The position numbers and the translations under genes were made by a program. Shown here piece by piece: positions 47,165-56,581 of a stretch of DNA of 64,000 nt. The notes below the pieces were generated by a model. That model was not told the DNA's origin and made no database searches. It saw only the letters and a list, made by a program, of their open reading frames with translations. Source of the DNA: Stenotrophomonas sp. ASS1 (GTDB lineage Bacteria; Pseudomonadota; Gammaproteobacteria; Xanthomonadales; Xanthomonadaceae); NCBI RefSeq assembly GCF_004346925.1, contig NZ_CP031167.1, positions 578,001 to 642,000 of the forward strand. The letters are read 5' to 3'. Each line of letters begins with the position of its first letter. The first letter of the stretch is position 1.

Positions 47165-49750
47165 GTGATCGGAAACAGATTGACATTGTCGATCCATCAG
47201 GCGCTTTGCCTGTTGGTTGCTGGCGTGGCCTGCCCAGGATGGGCGCTGGCTGCCCCGGCCAATCTCGGCGAACAGGCGCTGATGGCGCAGAGTGGTGCGG
47301 CCAATGCGCGTGCACCGGAATCGGCCCAGTTCAACTCCAGCTTCCTGTCTGGCCAGGCCAAGCAGGTCGATCTGGCGGCCTTCAGCAACGGCAACCCGAT
47401 GGTGGCCGGCAACTACCGTGTCGACGTCTACGTCAACGGTGCCTGGCAGGGCCGTCGCGATCTGCAGTTCAAGGCCGATGCGCAGGGCCGTGTCGACGCC
47501 TGCCTGCCGCTGCCGATGCTGGAAGAAATGGGCGTGGACAGCGAAGCCGTGCTGCTGCAGCAGGATCCGTCCGTGCCGACCGACAAGACCAGCTGCGTGC
47601 CGGTCCAGCAGCGCATGGCCAATGCCTATGGTGTCTATGACAGCGGCAACCTGCGCTACGACCTGAGCATCCCGCAGGTGTTCCTGCGCCGTGAGGCACG
47701 CGGCTACGTCAACCCGGCGCTGTGGGACCGCGGTATCAATGCCGGCTTCGTCGGCTACAGCTTCAATGCCATCGACAGCGACAGCCGTGTCGAAGGTGGC
47801 CAGCGCAACCGCAGTGCCTACCTCGGCCTCAACGCCGGCCTGAACCTGGGTGGCTGGCAGTTCCGCCACGATTCGAACCTGACCTGGTCCGAGGGCGATG
47901 GCCGCCATTGGCAGAGCATCGCCACCTATGCGCAGCGCGGCATCCCGCAGGTGCGCGGCATGCTCACCATCGGTGAGGCCTACACCACCGGTGAACTGTT
48001 CGACTCGATCGGTTACCGCGGTGCCAGCCTGGCCAGCGACGACCGCATGCTGCCCGATTCGCTGCGCGGTTACGCGCCGGTCGTGCGCGGCATCGCCGAG
48101 ACCAACGCACGCATCGAAGTGCGCCAGAACGAGCAGCTGATCTACTCCTCCACCGTGTCGCCGGGCAGCTTCGTCATCGACGACCTGTACCCGACCGGCT
48201 ACGGCGGCGACCTGGAAGTGAGCGTGATCGAGGCCGATGGCCGCCGCCGCGAATTCAAGGTGCCGTTCGGTTCGGTGCCGCAGATGCTGCGCGAAGGCGT
48301 GTCGCGTTACTCGCTGACCGCCGGCCAGGTGCGCAACAAGCTGCTGGCCGATGAGCCGTGGCTGGTGCAGGGCACCTACCAGCGCGGTATCGGCAACCAG
48401 CTGACGCTGTACGGCGGCAGTGCACTGAGCGATGGCTACCTGTCGCTGCTGTACGGCGTCGGCCTGTCCACGCCGGTTGGCGCGTTCGCCGCCGACGTCA
48501 CCCACGCACGTACGACGTTCGACCACTACGGCAACCACACCGGTGCCAGCGTGCGCTTGAGCTACAGCAACATGATCGGCGAGACCGGGACCAACCTGAC
48601 CCTGGCCGCCTACCGCTATTCGACCGAAGGCTTCTACAGCCTGCAGGACGCGCTGTATGGCCGTGATTCGGACAAGCGCGGCATCGATCCGACCACCCGT
48701 GGCCGTCAGCGCAGCCAGTTCCAGGTAACGCTGAACCAGCCGCTGGGCCGTCGCGGCGGCGCGCTGTACGTGACCGGCTCGGTGCGTGACTTCTACGACC
48801 GCCCCGGCACCTCCAAGCAGTACCAGGTCGGCTACAACAACGCCTGGCGTTCGGTGAACTACGGCTTCTCGGCGCTGCGCACCGAAGAGGGCGTGCTCGG
48901 CCGTTCCGATACCCAGTACCTGCTGTCGATGAGCGTGCCGCTGGGCCGTGGTTCGCACCCGGTGTCGTTCAGCGCCGACCTCGGCGTGCGCGAGCGCGGT
49001 GGCTACGACAACAGCCGCGTTGGCATCACCGGTTCGACCGGCATCGACAACAACTTCAGCTACGGTGTGGCGCTGTCCGACTCCCGCGAAGGTGGCACCA
49101 CCGCGGTGGGCAGTGCGGAGTACCGCAGCCGCTACAGCGCGTTGAACGCGACCTACAGCCACTCGCGCGATTTCCGCCAGGCGTCGGTCGGTGCCAACGG
49201 CAGCGTGGTCGTGCATCCGGGTGGCTTCACCTTCACCCCGCAGCGTGGCGACACCATGGTGCTGGTGGAAGCGCCGGGCGCACGCGATGCGATCGTCAGC
49301 AACGCCCCGGGCCTGCGCGTCGACGGCCGCGGCTACGCGGTGGTCCCGTACGTGTCGCCGTACCGCCTCAACACCGTCACCCTCGACCCGCAGGGCATGG
49401 CCCACGACGTCGAGCTGGAAAGCACCAGCCAGTCGATCGCGCCGTTCGCCGGTGCCATCAGCTACCTGCGCTTCGATACCCGCAAGGGCAACGCGCTGCT
49501 GATCCAGGTGCGCAACACCGATGGCCGCACCATGCCGTTCGGTGCGCAGGTCAAGGATGAGCAGGGCCAGCCGGTGGGCATGGTCAGCCAGGGCGGCCGC
49601 CTGTACGTGCGCAGTGACAAGAACCAGGGCAGCCTGCTGGTGGAGTGGGGCGCCGGCGCCGACCAGCGCTGCACGGTCGATTACCAGGTTCCGGCGGGCG
49701 CCGATGCGTCCAAGACCGGCTTCATCCCGCTGGAGGCAGCATGCCGATGA
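47165..49750 (+). CDS. Outer-membrane fimbrial usher (FimD/PapC family)
   Basis: An 861-residue usher that forms the outer-membrane pore and assembly platform. A signal peptide (ending ALAAP) is followed by the N-terminal chaperone-binding domain (FNSSFLSGQAKQVDLAAFSN). The beta-barrel with its plug domain contains the FimD patterns RRDLQFKADAQGRVDACLPL and APVVRGIAETNARIEVRQNE. C-terminal domains include KDEQGQPVGMVSQGGRLYV and a final conserved Cys (CRTVDYQVP-like; the ending LEAACR). The start is a GTG; the nearby ATG at 47157 is out of frame and stops after three codons. It overlaps the adhesin gene. Confidence 0.94.
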   Translation: MIGNRLTLSIHQALCLLVAGVACPGWALAAPANLGEQALMAQSGAANARAPESAQFNSSFLSGQAKQVDLAAFSNGNPMVAGNYRVDVYVNGAWQGRRDLQFKADAQGRVDACLPLPMLEEMGVDSEAVLLQQDPSVPTDKTSCVPVQQRMANAYGVYDSGNLRYDLSIPQVFLRREARGYVNPALWDRGINAGFVGYSFNAIDSDSRVEGGQRNRSAYLGLNAGLNLGGWQFRHDSNLTWSEGDGRHWQSIATYAQRGIPQVRGMLTIGEAYTTGELFDSIGYRGASLASDDRMLPDSLRGYAPVVRGIAETNARIEVRQNEQLIYSSTVSPGSFVIDDLYPTGYGGDLEVSVIEADGRRREFKVPFGSVPQMLREGVSRYSLTAGQVRNKLLADEPWLVQGTYQRGIGNQLTLYGGSALSDGYLSLLYGVGLSTPVGAFAADVTHARTTFDHYGNHTGASVRLSYSNMIGETGTNLTLAAYRYSTEGFYSLQDALYGRDSDKRGIDPTTRGRQRSQFQVTLNQPLGRRGGALYVTGSVRDFYDRPGTSKQYQVGYNNAWRSVNYGFSALRTEEGVLGRSDTQYLLSMSVPLGRGSHPVSFSADLGVRERGGYDNSRVGITGSTGIDNNFSYGVALSDSREGGTTAVGSAEYRSRYSALNATYSHSRDFRQASVGANGSVVVHPGGFTFTPQRGDTMVLVEAPGARDAIVSNAPGLRVDGRGYAVVPYVSPYRLNTVTLDPQGMAHDVELESTSQSIAPFAGAISYLRFDTRKGNALLIQVRNTDGRTMPFGAQVKDEQGQPVGMVSQGGRLYVRSDKNQGSLLVEWGAGADQRCTVDYQVPAGADASKTGFIPLEAACR

Positions 49751-50778
49751 TTTCTTCCCGTGGCCGCAAGGCGCTGAGTGCCCTTGCATTGCTGGGCAGC
49801 GTGCTGCTGGCCCAGCAAGCCAGCGCCGCGTGCCGTATCAGCTCAAGCTGGTTCACCGCACAGGACGTCACCATGGACATGGGCCAGATCGTGATTCTGC
49901 CCAGCACCCCGGTCGGCGGCGTGATCAAGGAGATCAGTGAATCGATCACTCAGCGCGATCGGGTTGCCAGCTGCGACTACTGGTCCGGAGGCCGTTCGAT
50001 CGGTGAGTACGTCAACGCCGCGCAGAAGCGCCCGGTGCCGGGCTTCTCGGATACGTATGAAACCGATGTTCCTGGCGTGGGCATCAAACTGTTCCGTGAT
50101 TCGGGATCGATCCAGGTCTACTACCCCCATCAGCTGAGCTTCGGCGGTGGCAGCAGTGTTACGTTGATCGGCGGTCGCTTCCGCATCCAGTTGATCAAGA
50201 CTGCCGCACAGACGGGTTCGGGCGTGATCGCGCCGAATGGTCGCTTCACTACGTATTACTTTGATGGTGATGGTCCCAGCAAGCCAGTGCTGACCTCGAC
50301 CTTCAGGGGCTCGGGCACCACCGTGGTCAGCCCGACCTGCGAAGTGCAGGCGGGCAGTCGCAACATTGCTGTCGATTTCGGCAGCGTGCCCAACACCACG
50401 TTCACCGGTGTCGGTTCCAAGGCTGTCGATCGCGATTTCGAGATCCGCCTGAACTGCCAGGGCAGCAATGTCGCGCAGTATCAGAGCAAGATCGGTATCC
50501 GCCTGGATGCCGACCAGGACAGCTCGAACATGCCGGGCGTGCTGAAGCTCAGCGCGGCCACCAACAGTGCCACCCGCATCGGCATCCAGATGGTCCAGCG
50601 TGATGGCAGCACCGAGCGCGAAGTGCGTTTCGGCCAGACCGTCAACGTCGGTACCACCACGCCCGGCACCAGCACGATGACCTTGCCGCTGCGTGCGCGT
50701 TACGTGCAGACCCAGGCCGGCACGGTGGGTGCAGGTGTCGCAAACGGCCAGGCCACCTTCACCATCCAGTACGAGTAA
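49741..50778 (+). CDS. Two-domain fimbrial tip adhesin
   Basis: A 345-residue protein with signal peptide (ending QQASA) and a lectin-like N-terminal domain of about 165 residues. A C-terminal pilin domain (about residue 195 on: VVSPTCEVQAGSRNIAVDFG; EIRLNCQGSNVAQY) ends in ATFTIQYE for donor-strand exchange. This is the layout of FimH-like tip adhesins. The binding specificity cannot be read. The start is the ATG overlapping the usher end, with GGAGG upstream; a second ATG two codons later is possible. Last gene of the fimbrial operon. Confidence 0.88.
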   Translation: MPMISSRGRKALSALALLGSVLLAQQASAACRISSSWFTAQDVTMDMGQIVILPSTPVGGVIKEISESITQRDRVASCDYWSGGRSIGEYVNAAQKRPVPGFSDTYETDVPGVGIKLFRDSGSIQVYYPHQLSFGGGSSVTLIGGRFRIQLIKTAAQTGSGVIAPNGRFTTYYFDGDGPSKPVLTSTFRGSGTTVVSPTCEVQAGSRNIAVDFGSVPNTTFTGVGSKAVDRDFEIRLNCQGSNVAQYQSKIGIRLDADQDSSNMPGVLKLSAATNSATRIGIQMVQRDGSTEREVRFGQTVNVGTTTPGTSTMTLPLRARYVQTQAGTVGAGVANGQATFTIQYE

Positions 50779-50815
50779 GTCGGCCGCAGGCCGCGCCACG
50801 GCTGCGTTCCACCGC

Positions 50816-50842
50816 AACGTCGCCCGTTCCACGGGCGGCGTT
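50816..50842 (+). terminator. Possible terminator of the fimbrial operon
   Basis: A hairpin CGCCCGT-TCC-ACGGGCG (50821-50837) extended by AACG / CGTT pairs. The following bases are only weakly T-rich, so termination may be partial or Rho-dependent. Confidence 0.4.
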
Positions 50843-50883
50843 GACTGCGTCTTGATCTTCCAACGATGAAGATCAATGCCACG

Positions 50884-51044
50884 ACGCACGTACCATCATT
50901 CGAATGTGATGTACGTCGCGATTTTGGAGTTTCCTCATGAGGTGACCGTCTCCTGCCTAAGGGTGTTGGACGGGAACGCCGAAAGGATCCAGACGTGGCT
51001 ACAGCTCCTGGCATTCCCTCGCGCCGGCCTTTCGGAGCGCTGCG
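50884..51044 (+). promoter_or_regulatory. Long structured leader upstream of wecB
   Basis: It contains an imperfect inverted repeat centred on ATTCGAAT (50884-50920), a perfect palindrome CCTCATGAGG (50933-50942), and competing short stems: CCGTC/GACGG (50946-50950 with 50969-50973) or CGTCT/AGACG (50947-50951 with 50991-50995). GGAG precedes the wecB ATG. No promoter boxes are clear. It does not match a riboswitch that I recognise. Confidence 0.3.
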
Positions 51045-52229
51045 ATGAAGGTTCTGTCGGTGTTCGGCACGCGACCGGAAGCGATCAAGATGGGGCCGCT
51101 GGTAAGGGCCTTGGCGGAGGCTGCGGACATCGAATCGGTGGTCTGCATCACCGGCCAGCACCGGGCGATGCTGGACCAAGTGATGTCGCTGTTCGCGATC
51201 ACCGCCGACCATGACCTCGATGTCATGGTGCCCAACCAGACCCTCAATGGCCTGTGTTCCAAGCTGTTCGAACAGCTTGACGCGCTCTACACGCAGGTTC
51301 GCCCGGACCGGGTGCTGGTGCACGGCGATACCACCACGGCGATGACCGCCGCACTGGCCGCGTTCCACCACCGCATTCCGATCGGCCATGTCGAGGCCGG
51401 CCTGCGCACCGGCGACATCAACCGGCCGTGGCCGGAGGAAATGAACCGGCGGGTGATCGATGTGGTCGGCCACCAGCTGTACGCGCCCACGCCCAGCTCG
51501 CGCGCCAACCTGGCCGGTGAACACCTGGGCGGGCAGATCCTGGTCACCGGCAATACCGTCATCGATGCCCTGCAGCAGACCGTAGAGCGGCTGGATGCCG
51601 ACCCGGCGCTGCGTGCGCGGGCTGACGAACCCTTCCACATGCTTGACCCCGATCGTCGCCTGCTGCTGGTCACCGGCCACCGCCGCGAGAGCTTCGGCCA
51701 GGGCTTCGAGGACATCTGCCGTGCACTGGCCGAACTGGCCCGGCGGCCGGACCTGCAGGTGCTGTACCCGGTGCATCTCAACCCGAACGTGCAGGGACCG
51801 GTCAACGCCCACCTCGGCCATCTCGACAACGTGCACCTGGTGCCGCCGCAGGACTACCTGCGCTTCGTGCGCCTGATGCAGCGCGCCGACGTCATCCTCA
51901 CCGACTCCGGTGGCGTGCAGGAAGAAGCGCCTGCGCTGGCCAAGCCCGTGCTGGTCATGCGCGACGTCACCGAACGCCCGGAGGCGGTCGAGGCCGGAGT
52001 GGTGACGCTGGTCGGCACCAGGCCCTCGCGCATTGTCGAGGCGGTCAACGCGGCACTGGCCCAACCACCGCACCCGACCCGCTTCGATCCCGACGCCAGT
52101 CCCTACGGCGATGGCCGTGCCAGCGCGCGCATCGTCGCCGCCCTGCGTGGCACGCCGCTTCCCGAATTCTCGCCCGGCCTCCGCAACAGCGGTGCCGCCC
52201 ACTCCCATCCACGCGAAGTGACGCCATGA
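51045..52229 (+). CDS. wecB: UDP-N-acetylglucosamine 2-epimerase (non-hydrolysing)
   Basis: A cytoplasmic enzyme that interconverts UDP-GlcNAc and UDP-ManNAc. The N-terminus KVLSVFGTRPEAIKMGPLVR, VHGDTTTAMTAALAAFHHRI, GHVEAGLRTGDINRPWPEEM and the late block DSGGVQEEAPALAKPVLVMR are all diagnostic for WecB. 394 residues. It is not beside enterobacterial-common-antigen or O-antigen genes; instead it begins an operon with a BcsB-like protein, NfrB and NfrA. This suggests that UDP-ManNAc is the donor for an exopolysaccharide. Its stop overlaps the next start (ATGA). Confidence 0.95.
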   Translation: MKVLSVFGTRPEAIKMGPLVRALAEAADIESVVCITGQHRAMLDQVMSLFAITADHDLDVMVPNQTLNGLCSKLFEQLDALYTQVRPDRVLVHGDTTTAMTAALAAFHHRIPIGHVEAGLRTGDINRPWPEEMNRRVIDVVGHQLYAPTPSSRANLAGEHLGGQILVTGNTVIDALQQTVERLDADPALRARADEPFHMLDPDRRLLLVTGHRRESFGQGFEDICRALAELARRPDLQVLYPVHLNPNVQGPVNAHLGHLDNVHLVPPQDYLRFVRLMQRADVILTDSGGVQEEAPALAKPVLVMRDVTERPEAVEAGVVTLVGTRPSRIVEAVNAALAQPPHPTRFDPDASPYGDGRASARIVAALRGTPLPEFSPGLRNSGAAHSHPREVTP

Positions 52230-54427
52230 CCCAGACCGGCCGCTCTCCCCTGTTTGCATCCGCCGCCGCGTTCGTCCTGTCGGGCGTGGTTGCCAGTGCC
52301 CATGCCGCCGACAGCGTCGCCGGCCAATTCGCCGAATGGAGCGGCGACAGCACGGTCAACCGGCAGATGACCCTGCGTGAACTCGGTTTCCGCCAATCGC
52401 TGGTGCTCAGCGGGCAGGAGAGCCAGCGCGAGGTCTACCTGCCGGTGCCGGCCGGCGTCGCCACCCGCGATGCGCAGCTGCAGCTGGACGGGCGCTATGT
52501 GCGCGGCCACGCCGGGCGCACTTCCGGCCTGTGGTCGGTCGATGGCGATCCGATCGCCGCGCGCTCGATCACCGATGCGCAGGGCGACGCCAGCCAGCTG
52601 CTGGCCATTGATGGCGAACCTCGCCAGAACGGCTTCGTGCGGGTCGGCGTCGGCTGGTGGTCGATCGTCTCCGACTACCAATGTGCCGACCAGAGCGCGC
52701 CGGCCAACGTGTTGCGGCTGTCGCCGGACTCGCGTTTCAGCTACCGCTTCGATGGCCGGGCCGTGGACACCGTGGCCAAGGCCTGGGGCGCGCTGCCACC
52801 GCAGGTGCGGCTGCTGGTGGATGGCAAGGCGCTGCAGGCGCCGGCCTACGACGCCGCTTGGCGCATCGGTACCGCGTTGCAGGCCGGCGGCAAGCAGGTG
52901 CAGGTGGTGGCGCTGCCCAAGGTCGGTGACAGCGTCGACCTGGCCGGCATCAGCATCCCGGCCAGCCTGCAGGGCGTGCCGGCCTATGCCGCGCTGGTTG
53001 CCGGCGAGCGTACGCATGCGATCAAGGACCTGGCCGAAGTGGGGGCGCTGCTGTCGTTGCGTGACAGTGGGCCCTTGGCCGCTGACGTGATGATCGGCAG
53101 CGAAGCGTTGCGGACCGGCATGCGCGCGGCACTGGACGCGCTGGCCGTACAGGTTGCGGCTACGGGTGCCGATGCGGGCGCTGCCTTCGCCGCGTGGCGC
53201 GGTACCGATATGGGTGGCCTGGAAAAGCCCACGGCCAACGCATCGGTCAGCGTGGTCGCCGTTGCTGGCCGTCCGACGCTGGTGGTCGACCCGGCGGCGG
53301 CAGGCAAGGTCGCCGGACTGTTCGCCGAACAGTGGCGCAGCTATGCGCTGGGCCGCAGCCTGCAGGTCAGCGCGGCGGGAACACCGAAGCTGGACGGTGA
53401 CCAGGTGCTGCTGAGCCGGCTCGGCAACATCGCCGGCACGATGGATGTGGTCACCCGCGCGGACCGCAGTGCCACCTTCGACCTCGGCGTGCTGTCGGCC
53501 GATGGGCGCCTGCCCGAGGACGTGGTGATCGATGTCTCGGCGGCGCCCAACGCCGCCGGGCAGGGCGCGGTGGCCACGATCCATTTCAACGATTACCTGC
53601 TGGGCGGCAAGGTGCTGTCGGCCAATGGCCAGCCGCAACGGCTGGTGGCCAAGGTGCCGGCCTACGCGCTGTCGGCGCGCAACGAGATCCGCGTCAGCTT
53701 CCTGCGCCAGCCGGCACGACCTTATTGCCACGATCCGGCCACCGCCTATCCGGTCTCGATCCTGCCCAGCAGCCACCTGACCCTGGCCAAGCGGTCGCTG
53801 GGCAGTGATTTCGTCGGCGCCAGCAGTCAGCTGTCGCGCGGCAACCAGGTGTTCGTGCCGGCCACGTGGCTGCAGGATGCACCGGCATCGCTGCGCAAGG
53901 TGATTGCGGTGGCCAGTGCAGTGGGTGCCTCGCCGGAGGCGTCGGAACTGAAGGTGGTCGATGCCGGTGCGGCGGTCAGCCCGGGCGCACCGTGGCTGGC
54001 GTTCGGTGTGGCGCCATCGGGTGTCGATGTGGCCGGCCTGAAGGGCGGTCATCTGCTGATCGGCGGGAAGCCGCAGCCGCTGCTGGATGTCAGCGGGTTG
54101 GATCGTGCCGCGGTGGTGCAGGTCGGCACCTCCGGCGGCCAGCTCGGCGTGCTGTACAGCGACCTGGGCGCACAGGCACCGTCATTCGGCGCACCGTTCC
54201 GGCTGCTGCGCGGTGATCTCGCTGTGCTCGACGGCAGTGATGCCGTGCGCGAATTCGACCGCCAGGATCCTTACGGGAGCCGCGTTGCACAGGATGGCAA
54301 TCCGCAATCGAAGTGGGAACGGCACATGGTCTGGTTGCTGCTGCTGGTCGGCGTGATCGTGTTCGCGCTGCTGGCCGCCCGCGTCACCCAGGTGCGCCGC
54401 CGCAAGTCCGCCAACACAGGGCACTGA
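52226..54427 (+). CDS. BcsB-like membrane-anchored periplasmic protein
   Basis: A 733-residue protein with a signal peptide (ending ASAHA), a large beta-rich periplasmic region, and one C-terminal membrane helix (about residues 697-719, WLLLLVGVIVFALLAARV) followed by a basic tail. This is the layout of BcsB, the partner of cellulose synthase BcsA. Segments such as GFRQSLVLSGQESQREVYLP and the late FLRQPARPYCHDPATAYPVS fit BcsB-like carbohydrate-binding/flavodoxin-type domains. BcsB guides the polymer through the periplasm; here it would pair with the NfrB synthase. It is translationally coupled to wecB and six bases before nfrB. Family placement rests on topology and patterns, not on an alignment. 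Confidence 0.72.
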   Translation: MTQTGRSPLFASAAAFVLSGVVASAHAADSVAGQFAEWSGDSTVNRQMTLRELGFRQSLVLSGQESQREVYLPVPAGVATRDAQLQLDGRYVRGHAGRTSGLWSVDGDPIAARSITDAQGDASQLLAIDGEPRQNGFVRVGVGWWSIVSDYQCADQSAPANVLRLSPDSRFSYRFDGRAVDTVAKAWGALPPQVRLLVDGKALQAPAYDAAWRIGTALQAGGKQVQVVALPKVGDSVDLAGISIPASLQGVPAYAALVAGERTHAIKDLAEVGALLSLRDSGPLAADVMIGSEALRTGMRAALDALAVQVAATGADAGAAFAAWRGTDMGGLEKPTANASVSVVAVAGRPTLVVDPAAAGKVAGLFAEQWRSYALGRSLQVSAAGTPKLDGDQVLLSRLGNIAGTMDVVTRADRSATFDLGVLSADGRLPEDVVIDVSAAPNAAGQGAVATIHFNDYLLGGKVLSANGQPQRLVAKVPAYALSARNEIRVSFLRQPARPYCHDPATAYPVSILPSSHLTLAKRSLGSDFVGASSQLSRGNQVFVPATWLQDAPASLRKVIAVASAVGASPEASELKVVDAGAAVSPGAPWLAFGVAPSGVDVAGLKGGHLLIGGKPQPLLDVSGLDRAAVVQVGTSGGQLGVLYSDLGAQAPSFGAPFRLLRGDLAVLDGSDAVREFDRQDPYGSRVAQDGNPQSKWERHMVWLLLLVGVIVFALLAARVTQVRRRKSANTGH

Positions 54428-54433
54428 TCCACC

Positions 54434-56581
54434 GTGGACGGTCTGTTCTGGAATATCCAGCTGGCCAACTACTACGCCGCCCTGGAAACCACGGCGGCGG
54501 CGGTGGCCGTGCTGATCCTGATCTCCAGCCTCGATGACCTGTTCATCGATGTCTGGTACTGGGTGCGCGAGAGCTGGCGGGCGCTCACCATCAAGCGTCG
54601 CGAGGCGTACCGGCCACTGAGCCAGGAAGACCTGCTGCAGCGGCCGCAACAGCCGCTGGCGATCATGGTGCCGGCGTGGATGGAGTACGACGTCATCGCG
54701 CAGATGGTGGAGAACATGATCAACGTGCTCGACTACCGCGAGTACGTGGTGTTCGTCGGCACCTATCCCAACGACCAGCAGACCATCGACGAAGTGGAGC
54801 GCATGCGCCGCCGCTACAAGCGCCTGCGCCGCGTGGAAGTGCCGCATGACGGGCCGACCAGCAAGGCCGACTGCCTGAACTGGCTGATCCTGGCCATCTT
54901 CGATTACGAGAAACGCCACGACATCGAGTTCGCCGGGGTGATCCTGCACGACAGCGAGGACGTGCTGCACCCGATGGAACTGCGCTTCTACAACTACCTG
55001 TTGCCGCGCAAGGACATGATCCAGTTGCCGGTCACCTCGCTGGACCGCGAGTGGTACGAACTGGTGGCCGGCGTCTACATGGACGAGTTCGCCGAATGGC
55101 ATGCCAAGGATCTGGTGGTGCGCGAAAGTGTTTCCGGCATGGTGCCGTCGGCGGGCGTCGGTACCTGCTTCTCGCGGCGCGCGCTGCTGGCGTTGAGTGC
55201 ACAGACCGACAACCAGCCCTTCAACACCGACAGCCTCACCGAGGACTACGACGTCGGTGCACGTTTGGCGGCGATGGGCATGCAGTCGATCTTCGCGCGC
55301 TTCCCGGTGCAGTTCCGCGTGCGCCGCCCGTCCTGGTTCGGTTGGGGACCGGTGCGCGAGCGCACCCAGCTGATGGCGCTGTGCGTGCGCGAGTACTTCC
55401 CCGACAACTTCCGCGCATCGTACCGGCAGAAGGCGCGGTGGGTGCTGGGCATCGGCCTGCAGAGCTGGGAGTCGCTGGGCTGGCGCGGCTCGCTGGCCAC
55501 CAAGTACCTGCTGGCGCGCGACCGCAAGGGCATCATCACCTCGTTCGTCAGCATCATCGCCTACCTCATCTTCCTGCAGCTGCTGCTGTTCTGGCTGCTG
55601 AAAATGACCGGGCTGTGGACGATGCAGTTTCCCAGCGTGTTCCAGGCCGGTACCTGGCAGATGAACGTGGCGCTGCTGACCACGGCGGCGCTGGCCACCC
55701 GTGTCGTGCAGCGCTTCTACTTCGTCAACCGGCTGTATGGCTGGGAGCATGCGCTGATGTCGATCCCGCGCATGGTGGTCGGCAACATGATCAATTTCAT
55801 GGCCACCGCACGCGCGTGGAAGGTTTTCCTGGCCTACCTGCTGTTCGGCAAGCGCATGGTCTGGGACAAGACCATGCACGACTTCCCGGATGCGGCGCAG
55901 CTGGTGCAGACCCGCAAGCAGCTCGGTGAGCTGTTGAGCACCTGGCAGGCGGTGGAGCCCGAACGCCTGCAGCAGGCGCTGGATCAGCAGCAGGCAGGCC
56001 GCCAGCAGCCGTTGGGCCGCATCCTGCTCACCCAGGGCTGGCTGGATGATGAAACGCTGGCCGAGGCGATCGCCTTCCAGGGCGACCTGCCACGCGCGGT
56101 CATCGACGTGGACTACCTGCGCGCCTGCCAGTTCCCGGTCAGTGCCGATGCCTGCGTGCAATGGCGCATGCTGCCGCTGCCACCGCGCCAGCAAGGCACC
56201 CTGCGGCTGGCCGTGACCAGCCCATTGCCCGAAGAGGCGTTGGCACTGCTGAAGCAGGAAACCCGCAGCGAGCACGTTGAACAGAGCATCGCCCGCGAAA
56301 GCGAAATCAACGCGGGCCTGCGCCTGATCGGCGGTGACCGGCAGTGGCACCTGGACAACGTGCCCTTGCTGGGCGACCTGCTGGTGGAGATGCGCCTGAT
56401 CGACCACGCGCGGTTCGAGATCGCACTGGATGACTACATGCCGCAGCGCGACGGCCGCATCGGCGATTACCTGGTCAAGCAGGGCATCACCACCGAGGAG
56501 GCCGTGGCCCAGGCCATGCAGGAGCAGCGTCGACGTGCGGCCGCGCTGCAGTCACCGCCTCCCGGAGCCTTGCCGGCATGA
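54434..56581 (+). CDS. nfrB: NfrB-type glycosyltransferase with C-terminal MshEN-like modules
   Basis: An inner-membrane GT2 synthase of 715 residues. N-terminal helices precede the catalytic domain, which carries DSED at 173-176, TEDYDVGARL and QKARW (Q332 and RW335-336), the Q-x2-R-W motif of processive synthases such as BcsA. Further helices follow (SIIAYLIFLQLLLFWLL). From about residue 492 two pairs of 24-residue repeats (QLGELLSTWQAVEPER and PLGRILLTQGWLDDET; LLGDLLVEMRLIDHAR and RIGDYLVKQGITTEE), each separated by about five residues, match the tandem MshEN c-di-GMP module. In E. coli NfrB such a module controls polysaccharide export. The starting arginine is kept only in the last repeat. 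GTG start; overlaps nfrA. Confidence 0.88.
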   Translation: MDGLFWNIQLANYYAALETTAAAVAVLILISSLDDLFIDVWYWVRESWRALTIKRREAYRPLSQEDLLQRPQQPLAIMVPAWMEYDVIAQMVENMINVLDYREYVVFVGTYPNDQQTIDEVERMRRRYKRLRRVEVPHDGPTSKADCLNWLILAIFDYEKRHDIEFAGVILHDSEDVLHPMELRFYNYLLPRKDMIQLPVTSLDREWYELVAGVYMDEFAEWHAKDLVVRESVSGMVPSAGVGTCFSRRALLALSAQTDNQPFNTDSLTEDYDVGARLAAMGMQSIFARFPVQFRVRRPSWFGWGPVRERTQLMALCVREYFPDNFRASYRQKARWVLGIGLQSWESLGWRGSLATKYLLARDRKGIITSFVSIIAYLIFLQLLLFWLLKMTGLWTMQFPSVFQAGTWQMNVALLTTAALATRVVQRFYFVNRLYGWEHALMSIPRMVVGNMINFMATARAWKVFLAYLLFGKRMVWDKTMHDFPDAAQLVQTRKQLGELLSTWQAVEPERLQQALDQQQAGRQQPLGRILLTQGWLDDETLAEAIAFQGDLPRAVIDVDYLRACQFPVSADACVQWRMLPLPPRQQGTLRLAVTSPLPEEALALLKQETRSEHVEQSIARESEINAGLRLIGGDRQWHLDNVPLLGDLLVEMRLIDHARFEIALDDYMPQRDGRIGDYLVKQGITTEEAVAQAMQEQRRRAAALQSPPPGALPA

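Noticed and set aside
50921-51044. A short protein-coding gene reading MYVAILEFPHEVTV.. upstream of wecB
   Set aside because: It runs out of frame into wecB, has no ribosome-binding site, and its codon pattern is unlike the neighbours.
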